In this document: piece after piece, positions 35,811-47,989 of the stretch
Layout: each line of letters starts with the position of its first letter
Position numbering within the stretch: the first letter of the stretch is position 1
Source of the DNA: Smallanthus sonchifolius
Lineage: Eukaryota > Streptophyta > Magnoliopsida > Asterales > Asteraceae
Length of the DNA: 64,000 bases
Direction: 5' to 3'
NCBI GenBank assembly: GCA_023525975.1
Contig: CM042038.1
Span: forward strand, 3,845,272-3,909,271
Notes under the pieces: generated by a model
Seen by the model: only the letters and a program-made list of their open reading frames with translations
Told to the model about the DNA's origin: nothing
The model's database searches: none
Program-made: the position numbers and the translations under genes

Positions 35811-36163
35811 ATAGATGAGCAGACTCGAAAGTGGTTTTGAAATGTTTAAGCTTTAGACTCAAGAGTTAAACAAGACTATTTATAGTTAACAATACTACAA
35901 CTGTAAAAGCATTTTTTTCTTGATACTTGGTTGGAATAGTTATGAGTCTCGCGAGAACTTTGCTTCTTTCACTTTTCTTTTTTTCTTTCACTTGTGGACT
36001 TCATAGATTATAGACTGTTTTAATTTTCTTAATCAAGAGTAAATTTGAGATACATGCTTGCAACTTTGTCACACCCACACATATAGGGGCTTCATGTATT
36101 ACTATATGTTAGATTTGAAAGTTGTAGAGACAAAGCAAAAGGAAGTTAGATCTTGCCCCGTAG
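35811..36163. other. Spacer, no feature seen
   Basis: AT-rich sequence upstream (on the minus strand) of the host pseudogene; may include its introns. Confidence 0.3.
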
Positions 36164-36328
36164 AAATGGGAGAATGTTATAGATGTTCGTAATTGTGATG
36201 ATGATGAGTCGGAGGATATGGTCAATAATACTGCAGATTCAGTGGAATCTTTCAGGAAAAATATCAAGATTTCACAAGTTGCAATTCGCGATATATGTGT
36301 GCAATCTATTTTGAATCGTGTTTGTTAA
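36164..36328 (+). CDS. Possible 3'-terminal exon of an unrecognised gene
   Basis: After a tag acceptor at 36161-36163 an open frame runs 54 codons to TAA, starting KWENVIDVRNCDDDESED and ending ILNRVC. It is acidic with no known domain. No upstream exon was identified, so this could be chance or a displaced fragment. Confidence 0.25.
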   Translation, partial: KWENVIDVRNCDDDESEDMVNNTADSVESFRKNIKISQVAIRDICVQSILNRVC

Positions 36329-36499
36329 GGTTTATTTCTTTGTAATTTTTATTGTTTTTATGATTCAATTGATTGTTTATTGTTAACCTTAAATTAAGTT
36401 TTTTGGTACCATACTATGTGTTCATAGTGCATTACATTAATTGTTTGTTGTTAACCTTAAATTAAGTTTTTTCGCAACCGTTACCGAGTTTCCCATATT

Positions 36500-36643
36500 A
36501 CATGAGCACTTACCGCAGTCAGTGAGGGGATCATTCACCTGCATTTGTCTAGGGTAGTCGGAAGCATGGATATAATACAGTGAGCTTGGATCGATTGGCT
36601 TAGATTCGGTCTTGCTACCACTGCTCGTATCATCTCCAGCCAT
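36500..36643 (-). pseudogene. Copia gag N-terminal fragment
   Basis: Starts MAGDDTSSGSKTESKPIDPS, then YYIHASDYPRQMQVNDPLT, the opening block of copia gag proteins. Similarity ends after about 45 residues. No LTR or other retroelement part is attached. Confidence 0.65.
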
Positions 36644-36779
36644 GGGGGTAGGTTTTTAGAGTCTAATGTGTTTTAGGTATTGTAGGAATTGAGCGAACCG
36701 CTCATTTCTTCTTGAAGCACCACCTCAAACATCAACTTCTGTTACCTTTGTCTCTGAAAACTCAAGCAATATGTCCTTT

Positions 36780-37030
36780 ATCAAGGAAGATCTGGAATGA
36801 TTTCATCCTGATGATCTAGAATAAATGGATATACAACACTTCTATGTCATGCTCTCTCTAATAGCAAAATGGTTCTACTCTAGAACAGGAAGACCCATTC
36901 CAAGCAACAACTCCAACACCAGAGTTGGCTTGGACAAAAGCAAACTGAGATGTTACAATTGTATCCAACTTGGTCACTTTGCAAGAGAATGCAAGGCACC
37001 AAAGGCAAATCTAGCTGATGAAAATTATGA
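36780..37030 (+). pseudogene. Copia gag zinc-knuckle fragment
   Basis: In several frames: a worn MDIQHFYVMLSLIAKWFYSR segment, then RTGRPIPSN and a CCHC knuckle (CYNCIQLGHFAREC) with following KAPKANLADEN. This is the central to C-terminal part of a copia gag, on the strand opposite to the fragment at 36500-36643. The sequence changes abruptly into the unrecognised gene fragment near 37050. Confidence 0.7.
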
Positions 37031-37049
37031 TACCTCAAGGTTACTGTTT

Positions 37050-37625
37050 TCATTAATCAGGACACCACAAGTGGTCCCCATTAACATCAGTGTGTGTAGC
37101 TTCTTAGCAGATTCGTCTACTTTTAGACTCATGATCTCCTCCATGCTTGCTTGCTTCATAAATGTAAACAATATATTATTTCAAAAGGCAAACTGACTAT
37201 CCAAAAGTAATTAATTATCAATAACACAGGATAAAAGTTACCTCTTTCTCGACCACACCTTCTCTAGCATTCACATACTCATGATGCATATCTTGTTTCT
37301 TTTCAGTTTCAGTTTTGTTTCCTGTGAATGCTTCCTCTTTCAACCTTAAACGCTCCAATACAAGTCCCTCTGATCGTAGGTAACCGGAGACAATTCTCAC
37401 AAGTGTACGCATGTCAATGCCACGTGACATTGAGCATACTTCAAAACCATAACGATCAACTGTTTCCACTTCAAGATCGAACAAATAGTCGCCCATCTGA
37501 TCTGGTAACACCATAACACACGATACGATCATAGATTTATAAATATAATTCGTGAATAAGAATTACCTCAATTCCTCCACTTTCGTCTTCCCTCTTTTTT
37601 TCTTCAAACTAATGTAATATAAGGT
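37050..37625 (-). pseudogene. Fragment of the same unrecognised gene as at 25.2-26.0 kb
   Basis: Minus strand: a piece ending SGGIE with a donor (gag|gtaatt) near 37567; then 37532-37218 (MIVSCVMVLPDQMGDYLFDL, VDRYGFEVCSMSRGID, LERLRLKEEAFTG); then about 37155-37050 (SMEEIMSLKVDESAKKLHTL). The parallel blocks in the 25-26 kb copy are YGFELCSMAHD, LKRLRLKEEAF and SLKVSKSAEKLHIL, in the same order. The left end is cut off by the gag fragment. Function unknown. Confidence 0.5.
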
Positions 37626-37699
37626 TTGTTTTGTGTTTCCCCCTTCTTATAACTACCCACATTATTATATATAAATTTAAAAAATACGTCAGTCCCTCC

Positions 37700-38452
37700 C
37701 ATAGTTACCTAATACGTGGTTCGCTCCGGTACGGGTACGCGGTTCGGGTACGCAATTCGCTAGAGTTAACGTATTCGGTACGGAGGGGGTAGGTTCATTT
37801 CGGTACGAACCGGTACGGTGTACCATGTAGTTCGGTTCGGTGTACACAATTCAAAAAAGAAATTAACAAATTCCAAATCTAAATTATCAAAATTCCAAAA
37901 TACATAATAATTTTAAAAAAATATAAAAGACAAAAACATAAAAAATAATAATTTTTCCAATAACTAGTTCCAATAAAAGCAAACACTCATTAATTTTAAT
38001 TATTAATTTATTATTTATAGTTCCAATAAAGCTGCAAGTTTCAATATAACCTGTAACCTAGAAATCCTTCCAACTTCAATCTTTCAAATTAAAACACCAT
38101 TGTCGTCCCTTTCGAAAAAAAAAGAAGAAAACACCATACTCGTGTTGTTCTTCATCTCGCTCCTGCGTTTTTCAATAAAACACCATACAAGTTTCAAAAA
38201 AAAGAAGAAAACACCATACAGGTTTCAATAAAACTTGCAACCAGACGCTGCATCTCTGCTCGTGCGTTTTTCTTCATCTTCATGGCTCCCAGATCCGACA
38301 ACCTCATACACCGTACCAGAGCGATTTGGATCGCCGTACCAGAGCGATTTGGATCGCCGTACCGGAGCGATTTGGAACGATGTGAATTTCGATTGGGTAC
38401 AGAGCGATCCAATACGGGGATCACGGGTATAGTAGCGAATTCGGTAACTATG
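37700..38452. mobile_element. Non-autonomous hAT element, 753 bp, 8-bp TSD
   Basis: Ends CATAGTTACC and GGTAACTATG are perfect inverted repeats. Flanks are gtccctcc at 37692-37699 and 38453-38460, an exact 8-bp duplication. The left part has repeated ggtacgggtacgcggttcggg-like words; the right part has a short tandem repeat. Small frames inside are not genes. Confidence 0.85.
38313..38379. repeat. 23-bp tandem repeat inside the hAT element
   Basis: Two exact units and one partial, varied unit of gtaccagagcgatttggatc plus gcc (38313-38335, 38336-38358, 38359-38379). Confidence 0.9.
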
Positions 38453-38460
38453 GTCCCTCC

Positions 38461-41400
38461 CTATCATGCTTGAAATCAAATTCCAACTTGTTTGAATATA
38501 AATATATATAGGCACCGGCGGATCCAGGTATAAGTATTTCATTGGGGGTCGAAAATTTTTTGGGTCGATTGTTTATAGCTAAATATAAAAAAATTGCTTT
38601 GATTCAGGTTGGGTCGGCCGGGTCACATTATACACACATTGGTTGGCTCAAGGTTATCGGTGGCCCCAAGCGGACTAAAAGCTTTGAGGCCCTTTTTCAA
38701 AAATCAAAATACAAAAAAACCTCCTCTTTTTTCTAAGTTTTCATCAAGATTTCTAGTTCTATTATTTGGCCCTTATGCACCCGATTCATGCTTACGGTTT
38801 GACATTTTAACCAAATTAACCAACTCACTAAAAGTTAACTAAACTAAACTAGATTAACAAATTCAATGACTAAACGTCTAAAGTAAATACCAAATTCAGG
38901 CACTAAACAAATTAACTAAACAGCCTATACCAAAATCGGAACTTTGCAAGCAATTCAGAGACACAAACTTTGCAATTTCAATCAGGGATAAATTACCAAA
39001 TCCAAATTAACTAAACAGCCTAAACCAAAATTGGAACTTTGCAACTTGCAAACAAATCAGGGACATAAACTTTGCAGGTATATTAGAAACTTTGCAGGCA
39101 TATTAAGAACTTTCCAATTTCACTCGGTGATAAATTATCAAATCCAAATTAAATAAACCAAAACAGGAATTTTTGCAAGCAAATTTTTTTTTTTTTTTTT
39201 TTGATCTGGGCAAATAAAAATAAGCAATTCAGGGACAAACTTTGCAATTGAATCAGGGAATAAAATCAGCAAAAAAGAGAATAAGAATGTAGAATTTACC
39301 TGGAACACAAACTTTGCAATTCAGGGACTTGTATTCAATCGTCGATTATTCGTAGTTCGTAGCCGCTGTATTCGCGTAGGTAGGAAGAGGAAGAGGAAGC
39401 GGAAGCGGCTAATGAGATATAGGTAACCCATATCTTATATATAATTTTTTAATTTAGGACTCTAATTTTTGGGTGGCCGAAAGCCCTTGCTTGGCCTAAC
39501 AAGCCTAATGGCACTAGCAAATATCACATATGACATAATATTATTACAAAATAATATGATAATCAAAAATCAAAATTTAGAGAAAATTTTTAAAAAAAAT
39601 GCTCTAAAGACGACCTCAACACAAGGAGAATGGATGAGGATTCGAATAAGGTGGGATCCAAACAGAGGAATAGAGATTAATAGCACAGTCTTAAAGCAAG
39701 TCCCAAGAACGAGGAGAAAGAAGATAGCCCAAAGCGAAAGGCATACAACCAGAGCCAAGTAGACAGATAGCCTTGCTGGGACCGAGGAACCAAGGGGCGC
39801 AAGGCAGTGAACAATGAACCGACTACCAGGGGCGACAATCGTGAATTCGTGATTAGAAAAGAGCCTGAAAATCGTGAGGAGTCAGAGGGAGAATCGTGGT
39901 TAATCGTTCTACTAATTGCGTTAACTTCGATTAGGAGGCACAACGAGAATCGTGATTGGCAAATTGTCGTTTTTCTGATTGCGTGAAGCGTGAATATGAA
40001 ACGTCGAGTCGTCGATGGACCAGGAATCAGGATTGCCACTAAAATGATAAGGATGTATAGAAGAGTACCAAGTGTCCCACTAAAACCTTTATTTATTATA
40101 TAGTATAGATATAGATATGAACTAATTTGATTCATACCCATTCATATATTTATTTTGATAAAACTGGCATGTTTAACATCTACTTGTACGCGTCTCGTTC
40201 AAAAGATTCACAAATAAATAACCCGTCATAGGCTATAGTGGAGGACGATTATTTTTCACTTTTGACCCGTTTACAAATATGAGATATCAAATAAATTTGT
40301 TTAAGAAAAAGAAAGCTAGTCACCGGATGATTGTTCCTTAACCATATTGAGATTTTTTGTTCTTAATTTCTATAATTAATTGTTTTTCACTTGGCTTTAA
40401 CTCGTGCCTCTTATCCCAATTTCATGGTAAAGAGGTTGAAATACTCATAACTGTTTTTGTATGAACCGTTTCTTTTATAACCTAGCATTGTAGGCAGTTA
40501 AAGTTTAACAATCCTCAACCAACAGTTCCTTCTCCATTTAACAACACAACCATATTTTTCAAGATTACTTGACTCCTCAAACTATGAACGTACTTTACAT
40601 CCCAAAAAACCAGTAAATTATGATTATGCTTATTGCATAACTTTTCTTATTACACATGGGTTGTGATTGAATCCTACCCAAATAATGTTCACATACTATA
40701 GATACACAATAGTGTATGCATTAAGTAGACAAATCAGTATGTATAGACAAAAGTTTGTCACAATTTAACGTAGCAAAGACAATTCACACAAACCTCAAAT
40801 CGAAATCAAATAATATTCAAGACAACGAAGCTACCAGTCAATAGGTCAACAACATGGATCGAGCTACCAGTCGAGACCGAGAAGGATTATGCAAAAGCAC
40901 AAGTGACTTAAAGAGTAGATCACATTCTTGTTTATTAAATTGAACAAAATTATCGGCTTACGTTTGTTAATTTCATTTTTACTTACTAGGCTTTTTGTAT
41001 AAATAATTTGGCACAGTTTTTTGTTATTACGTTGAAAGACCCTAACCATGAACATGTATAAAACTAGTTTGTAGGGTTTAAAAAGAAATTCTTCAATTTC
41101 AAAGTACTGAAATGATGTTTGATTTAAAAGTCAAATAACAGAATGTTCAAGAAGACTTGTTCCACAGGCAACTTCACACCAAGTTCATGGACATGAATCA
41201 AGAAGCCCAATTCTACCCGAATAAAATTGATACCTTTTTAAAACGATGTGTTCTAACCTGAACCCAATTTGGTTAGAACCTGGCCCGCGTGTTTTGTCAA
41301 GCTTAGCCACAAGTTATAAACTTACAATATAAGCATATCATATGTTAAGCACAAAACAATGCATAGGAGATCAAGCACAAAATGATAGATTTATGAAAAG

Positions 41401-41591
41401 CTAAGTTTTATTTCATTGATAATAAAAAACTATAAAAGAACATATATGAACATGTTTGGACTACTATTAAAAACAAAATTAGCATAAAACCCATCCATAC
41501 ACCAAGTTCTTATCTGCAACTTTCAATCCATCAAATCAATTACCCATTTTGAAGAAATCAAACAGTAATGTAAGCACATGCACCCCTAATG
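38461..41591. other. Transposon-derived spacer, no gene recognised
   Basis: 38512 onward (caccggcggatccagg) resembles the end of the nested hAT at 19571. 38655-38700 and 39470-39500 have ggtggccccaagcgg- and ggtggccgaaagc-type words in opposite orientations, suggesting a worn element. There is a poly-T run at 39186-39202. 39620-40075 is richer in GC, without a convincing protein. 40140-41590 is plain AT-rich sequence. Confidence 0.35.
40060..40109 (-). mobile_element. Possible Helitron 5' end
   Basis: On the minus strand, TCTATACTATATAATAAATA follows a host A, matching the 5' start of many dicot Helitrons (TC plus an AT-rich block). No matching 3' hairpin/CTRR end was found on the left, so the extent is unknown. 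Confidence 0.3.
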
Positions 41592-42481
41592 CTATCTCTG
41601 CAAAAATTGAACAAAACAATATCATAATTAGTAATCAATAACAAGAAGAAGAAGAAGAAGAAGAAGAATTAACAGCGGAATATTACCTTTCCAGTCTCAG
41701 CCTCATCGGGAACTTTGTAAAGATCGGCGGTTATTTCCGACAACCACAATCCCGGAAACAGAGTCTGACAATCAAAGAAGCAGATACAGCAGTCACATTT
41801 GCAATTCATCGGAGTTTAAATAAACAGAGCCAGTTAAATTAAATCGGTGATTTCACTTACATCCAATTGCTTTTGAACAATTCTCGGTCGTTTCTTCGGC
41901 TTACGTGGCAGTCGCCGGCCGGCCATCGCCATGAAATCTTCCTCCAACTCATGCCGTGAAAGAGAAACGGAGAATTTCTCTCTTTCTCTCTTCTCACTAC
42001 CCGCCGGCCGGAGATTTGGATCTCTGCATTCGTTTGCAACCGGTGAAGAATTAGGTTTCAAAACCTCGCCGTTACCGTACGACGGAGAACGGGGAGCCTT
42101 GCACGCAGCTCTTCTAGTCCTCAAATTCCACGGCCGCTCTGCCGGAGAATTAAACACCGTCGTTGTCGTTGCCGTCGCAGTCGCCGGCAGATCCACCAAA
42201 CCTTCTCGGAGGATAGCATCCTTCATCTCACCAACCTGCTTTTGAAAATCGAACATGAGTTTCTCTCTAGTCGCCTCGATCTCACCGTCTCCGGCAACTC
42301 CGATTCTCGAATTCAGTTTCTCCGGCGACGATTGATTGGGATCGGCGATTGAATCTACCTTCATGCACCGTAGAAGCTTCTGATTCCCCCACTTCAAGTA
42401 CGGCAAATCGAAATTATGCAACGGCTTTAATCTCTCCATATCTTCCTCGGCCGTTTCCCTTCTCTTACCGGAAATAACCAT
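41592..42481 (-). CDS. DUF1639 family protein, 3 exons, 234 aa
   Basis: Exons (minus) are 42481-41861, 41764-41687 and 41597-41592; junctions are GT-AG and all in phase. The start is the ATG at 42481 (MVISGKRRETAEED); an in-frame TTG just upstream is not needed. The DUF1639 block spans the first splice site: SVSLSRHELEEDF, then RRLPRKPKKRPRIVQKQLD (to residue 207), then exon 2 TLFPGLWLSEITADLYKVPD. The last exon codes only Arg and the stop. The basic RKPKKRPR run may be a nuclear or nucleic-acid-binding patch; the family has no proven function. TATATA lies near 42597-42604 upstream. A paralogue is at 46309-47233. Confidence 0.88.
41644..41668. repeat. (AAG)n microsatellite in intron 2 of the DUF1639 gene
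   Basis: About eight AAG units on the plus strand, between exons 2 and 3. Confidence 0.9.
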
Positions 42482-42799
42482 CAAAACCTCTTTCAATTGC
42501 TCCGATCGAAATTGGTCCGACGGAGGGTATTGTATTGTATTTGTTCTTCCCCAGTGTGTGCTTTGTGTTGGATGTGAAATCGCCGCGAAACATTCAATAT
42601 ATATGACGAGTCAAGAGAGAGAGAAAGATGGGAGGGGGTGAGATTTAACGTTCGAGAAGCAGGTCCGACTGCTAACGTGCGCTAGCGCGAGTTTTGTGCG
42701 CATTTTGGTATGGCGATGGATGAGATGAGACGACCGGATTTCAAATCAAAACATGTGATCACAACCGTTCATCTAATAACAAATGCATTTTTCATAATA

Positions 42800-43583
42800 G
42801 AGTGTAACCTCTATAATTTAATACTCGATAAATTAATAACCTCGATAAAATTAATAATTTATCCGGTCCCAACTTGGGACCAGTATAAAATTGGACCCCA
42901 ATCGATAAAATAATAAGATAATAATTTTTTTGAAATCCCAATGTAAATATATTGGTCCCAGCGAAACTATAAATTAATAATTACTAAAATATTCCAAAAT
43001 TCTAGGATTTTCTAGTAAAAAATGAATCTATAGTCACTTGTTTTTTTTGTGAACTTCAAATCTATATTGAGTTCATCTTTAAATCTCCCCATTGCACTTA
43101 AGAATTGAGGCACTGTATTCTCGTATTGCAACAAAAAGTTGTGAAGAGTTGTTGCCGCTTGTAATGCTTCTTTCCGAGTGATCGGTTCCAAGGGTACTGA
43201 ATCATCATCAACTTCATCATCAACCGGATTTTGAACGGCATCCGCCATAATTTCTTCAATGCTTTGAACCTTGTAACATTCATTATTTTCACCTGGATAA
43301 TCCAACAACTCATTCACATCCATTTTGTGCCGATAATGCATTCCCGTAATCAAGTTCTCAAGCTCACGAATGTCTTCTCCAAAATTTACATCGTTTAAAT
43401 CATTTGAGCCGGTTGGATTAGCCGAATGAATTTTACAGTGTCGATGCATTAATTTGAGAGTTGCTCATAAATATAGGCCTACTTTTTAAATTAATAATTT
43501 ATTAATTTATCGATATAATAATATCTCGCTAAATTAATAAAATATCCCGGTCCCGACATTATTAATTTATAGAGGTTCTACTG
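42800..43583 (-). mobile_element. pogo-type (Tc1/mariner) DNA transposon remnant, 784 bp
   Basis: The right end, read inward, is CAGTAGAACCTCTATAAATT, a common plant pogo-like terminal repeat; the left end is GAGTGTAACCTCTATAATTT. TA dinucleotides flank both ends (42798-42799, 43584-43585), as expected for this superfamily. It contains a transposase C-terminal fragment on the minus strand; the DNA-binding and most of the catalytic part are missing. Confidence 0.8.
43012..43449 (-). pseudogene. pogo/Tigger-like transposase C-terminal fragment
   Basis: 145 codons with DIRELENLITGMHYRHKMDV, LLDYPGENNE and QSIEEIMADAVQ, followed by ITRKEALQAATTLHNFLLQY. This layout is seen at the C-terminus of plant Tigger/CENP-B-like transposases. 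It lies wholly inside the element at 42800-43583. Confidence 0.7.
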
Positions 43584-46308
43584 TAACACGTTTTTTTAAA
43601 ATCAATTTTAAATTAAAAAAAAGCATAAAAAATTATAAACTATATAAAAATTATTTATATGATTACCGTACATCTGAAGTTTGTTCTATATATAAATTTT
43701 TTGTATTAACCGTGTTTAATTTTATGTTTAAATATTTTATATCATAATAAATTTTCTAATTTATGTTTCAATAACACATGTTAATAAGTACTATTTTATA
43801 ATTTAGATATATTTCTAACTAAAACATGGCAAACTTGGTCCACCCTCCACATAGACAAACAAAATCACGCCCGTGCCATCTCCTCACATTTGCCCAACCC
43901 CGATGGTCTGAACCACACCCTTGCCTCTCACGCCCGACTAACGCGGTGTTCACATCCCAAAAATGTTGTCATGTTGGCCTAAGGCGTCGCCCCTTTCACG
44001 CCCATTATAGGCGGTCTAACGTTTAAGGACTCGAGCCAAAATTTTAATCCAACAGTAGGGACTTAAAATGTAATTACTATAGGTTAAAAGATGAAGTTTG
44101 CAGTCTAGAATATAGTATCGAGTCAATTTGTCATGAATTTTAAGAGAGTTTTAATTGGTCATTCATATTCTAACATATATTTTCAAAATAAGGTTTATAC
44201 TAAGTTTTAAAACGTATTTTTATTTTTTTACCAAATATTTAAGTAATTTCCTTTTTTGCTTCTATTAATTTTCTTTCCATTTGAATGTTTGTTACATTTA
44301 TTTTATAATTTGTGTAATACATTGTACTTATATTTTCTACATATACGTATATTTATCTATAAACAGATTTGTATTAAAGATATTTAAATTATTTATAAGA
44401 CTCAAAATAAGTGGAGTAATATCTTAATAGTTTCTTTTATTCATTACTGATTATTTTTAAAATCTTGAGATTCTTGTTGAAATAATTTTATCATCACTAT
44501 TAAAAATCAAACAAAAAAGACCGAACAATGTAGAAAGGTTCGGTGTATAAGTAGAACAAAAAGCCAAATTCAGTTTTAGAACATTGAGAATCTATTTTGT
44601 TCATTACTATTTGGATTGATGTTGAATACCCTACAACGTATTATATCAACACATAAAAGTATGGGGATAAAATCAAGAAGTTATAATTAAGTTTTAAACT
44701 CACTCATATTTTTCTTAATTATAAAAACCACTTAAGTTTTATTATTATGATATTTTACCTAATTATTTTAGGAATTAAAAAAGAGAAGTGAGAAACAAAC
44801 CTATTTATGGGGTGAATTAAAAAGTAAAAAAAATAAATGATAAGAATAAAGATTTAGAAATTAAGAAAAAACAAACATAATTGTTAGGTGAAAAAAGAGA
44901 AGCGGGAAAAATAAACGAGGACTCACAGAATTGTGATAAGTGACACACCCATTTACTTATCTATTATATATAGAAGATAGAAGATTTCCTAGTCATACAA
45001 GAGCCAAAAATGAGACAAAATCGACCATAGCCACCCGGATGGCCGATAAGAAACTGACTTGTGTTTAACCAGTTTGTCCTTTGTGCTCCAAAAATCTCAC
45101 CCATGGTGAAGCATCACTGGAGGGACAGTTGGCTGTGACTGATCCCATAAACTGCAACAGGATTCTAAGAATGGTTATGAGTATGCAATAAGAATGGTTA
45201 TGAGTATGCAATTAATCCCATGAAATATGTTTTAAGTACTGCTATTTACCTGTATGCAATAAAGATCAATGGAATATACTTACAAGGTGATATGTACAGT
45301 CTACACACACACAGAGATACATATATCAGTTGATTGGAACTGGAGTTGTAGGTCAGATAGCTGAGAACAGAAGGGTTAGGGTGTGTTCGGTTTAAGGTTT
45401 TTGGAATTGGGGAATGGGAATGGGAGTAATACAGGGTATGGTGTTTGTTTTAAGGAAATGAGAGTAATAGATGATTCAAGGATGCTAGTGCTGTATGGTT
45501 ATCTCCTTTTTCTGGTTATCAGAATAACTTCAGATAAAAAAGGCAATACTTTATGCCATTTTTGACAAATAGATGGGCATAGTAGCATCCGTATGAGTCT
45601 TTAGGTGATACCTTGCACACATCATACATCGCTTGTCCTCACGTGAGATACTGGGAAATACCATAAAACACGTTTGGCCGCATTGGCCGGGGATGAAAGG
45701 AGAACTCCATAGTTAAGTGTGTTTATGATGGTTGAGAAAAAATCAAGGATGGATGACCAAAACAAATCAGTGGGCTCCTAATGGGCAAAACGGACAATAT
45801 TGGTTGGTGTCAAGAGTAGAATGTCACACTATATCCAACCCAAATTCATCGTCTTGAATGTAGTTGGTCATGGATTAGGTTATCTAGGTTTAGATCTGGT
45901 ATATATTGGCTACAGAAAGAGTATCTACGCAGTTCCATTTAAAGATATTATCATCAAGTGGCTTTTAGCGCGAATAAGGGATATACACTGATACAAAAAA
46001 AAATACTATTCACGAATCGTATAAAAGAATCTAGCATACCATGTAAAACAAGATCACTCGTCAAAATACTTAAACATGAATCTGTCTAAACACCTTCTAT
46101 ACAAAGATCAAACTCTGTACTGTCCCAAAAGATTAAAAGGAAAGAACTCATACACAACAAGTATGATGTTATAAGAAATTCCAGCTATCATAGTACCAAA
46201 AAGATACTTACATTCAGCGCTCTCCAGTCATACCGAAGCACACAACTTTATTTCAGCACGTGCCAACTATAGACAAAATTCCTCAAAGCTCCAGAAAAAC
46301 AGAAATCG
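43584..46308. other. Intergenic, no gene recognised
   Basis: AT-rich spacer. 45375-45475 (gggtgtgttcggtttaagg, then G-rich repeats of gggaatggga type) looks like a transposon end without a partner. Open frames are short and carry no domains. Confidence 0.35.
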
Positions 46309-47233
46309 CTACCTCTGCTTTGAAAGTAACATATAAAGATTTAGAAGAACACACACTACACATTAATGCAGTTAGGAGTCGAAGTATCGTACCTTCTTGG
46401 TCTCCGAAACTCTATACAGATCAGCGTGTATCTCGGTCAACCACAAACCAGGAAACAGAGTCTGCAATATAATCAAATGCAATAACACATCAACAAACCT
46501 CAGATCAATAAACTGTGACTTTGTTCTTGATCAACAACTTAATTCAATCAGATGTACATAACTGCATAAGATAACAAATAATTGCAGATAGTGTTGTGCT
46601 TTGATGAGATCTTCTTATTCCTTTATCCCTAAATTCTATAAATTAACATTCTAATTTCAAATCAGATCTAACAATTTGAATGCTAATGTTAAAAAGGGGA
46701 GGGCAATTCCAGCTTCAATATATCTGATCTAACAATAAAAATTTAGGTTTTGAATTACTTACATCCAGTCGATTTTGTACGATCTTAGGTCGCTTTTTAG
46801 GTTTTCGAGGCAGCCGCCGCTCCCCCATGTCCTCGAAGTCCTTCTCCATCTCCCGACGAGAAAGCGGGACAGAAAACTTTGCCCTAGCCTTCTCTCGTCT
46901 CTCAATTCCGTCACCGTCACCGCAATTATTATCTACGCCGGAAGACGATGGAGGTTTTAACTGTTCTTGCTCATCAAGCTCTTTCTTAAAATTAAGCATT
47001 GTTTTCTCCCAATTTGCTTCCATATCTCCATGTTTAGCCTTCAATTTAAGCACTAGAGTATCAACCGCCGCGGTAGACGGTGGCCAGAACTTCAATTGTC
47101 CATCGACGGCAAGGTCACCGGCAAATTCAAGTGAATTTGAATTAGTCGTGGTGCATTTTGAAATGTTCGATTGAGTGGTAAGTTTGGAAGAAGAAATCGT
47201 GGAACTGCTGGGCGACATGGATTTCTGGAGCAT
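46309..47233 (-). CDS. DUF1639 family protein, 3 exons, 181 aa
   Basis: Exons (minus) are 47233-46763, 46461-46393 and 46314-46309, GT-AG, all in phase. Starts MLQKSMSPSSSTISSSK; a second ATG six codons in is possible. The conserved block reads SVPLSRREMEKDF, RRLPRKPKKRPKIVQNRLD (to residue 157), then TLFPGLWLTEIHADLYRV in exon 2. As in its neighbour at 41592-42481, the last exon encodes only Arg plus stop, and the strand is the same, so the two are tandem paralogues about 3.8 kb apart. N-terminal parts have diverged fully. Function unknown. Confidence 0.87.
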
Positions 47234-47989
47234 TTTTATGAAGTGAATCGAATTGGTTTCGATTCAATCGATTCTCTGATCGATGTGAACTTTGTCACCC
47301 GCTTTTCCAGCTAGGTTTTCCGGCGAAACGTATCATTGTGAGCCCAACCAAGGCTATAAAGCCCATGAATACTAAAATAATAATATTTTATCCATAATAA
47401 CTGTGTTGCATTAACATTGATGTGATTAAGTAACATAAAGATACAGTTATGAAGGCTCAGTTTTAAATAAAATATATATATCGTAAAGAAAAATAAACGC
47501 CTCAGAAAAGTGTATTGAAAATTTTATAAAATATTATATTATATTTTATTTTCAATTTTTATTTTTGATTTGGCCGGCTAGGTGAAGCCGTCGGTTCAGT
47601 TAACGTCTACATGTTATCTGGCTAAAGTGGATACGTTCTTGAATTGACACATGGCCGCTAAACTGGAGCTTTGAAGTTAGTTTTAACTTGCATGTCAAAT
47701 TTTCATTGATTTGTTGTGGATATAGTAATAATGATAAGTTGAAGCCAATGTATATTTTACAATTTTTTTGGTCACAATGCATAGTTTGATAATATTTTAT
47801 TCTATTTTTGTTAGAATTTTGTCGAAAACGTCTCACCATTTCTGATACTATTTTTGTGTCGTAAATTTTTGGTAGGAAACATATTTTTTTTTCTAGAAGT
47901 GCCTTATGTTAGCTTAATGTAACGTCTTGTCTTAAATATGGATTGCACGTCTTGAGATTCCAGAAATATTTAAGACCATTCTTGGATTA
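47234..47989. other. Intergenic, no gene seen
   Basis: AT-rich upstream region of the second DUF1639 gene. One short minus-strand frame has no recognisable domain. Confidence 0.35.

Noticed and set aside
39677..40141. 154-codon minus-strand open frame with hydrophobic N-terminus
   Set aside because: Lies in transposon-like sequence ending at a possible Helitron end; composition looks like a shadow frame and no domain is recognised.
41931..42245. Plus-strand open frame of 104 codons
   Set aside because: Antisense shadow of the first exon of the DUF1639 gene.
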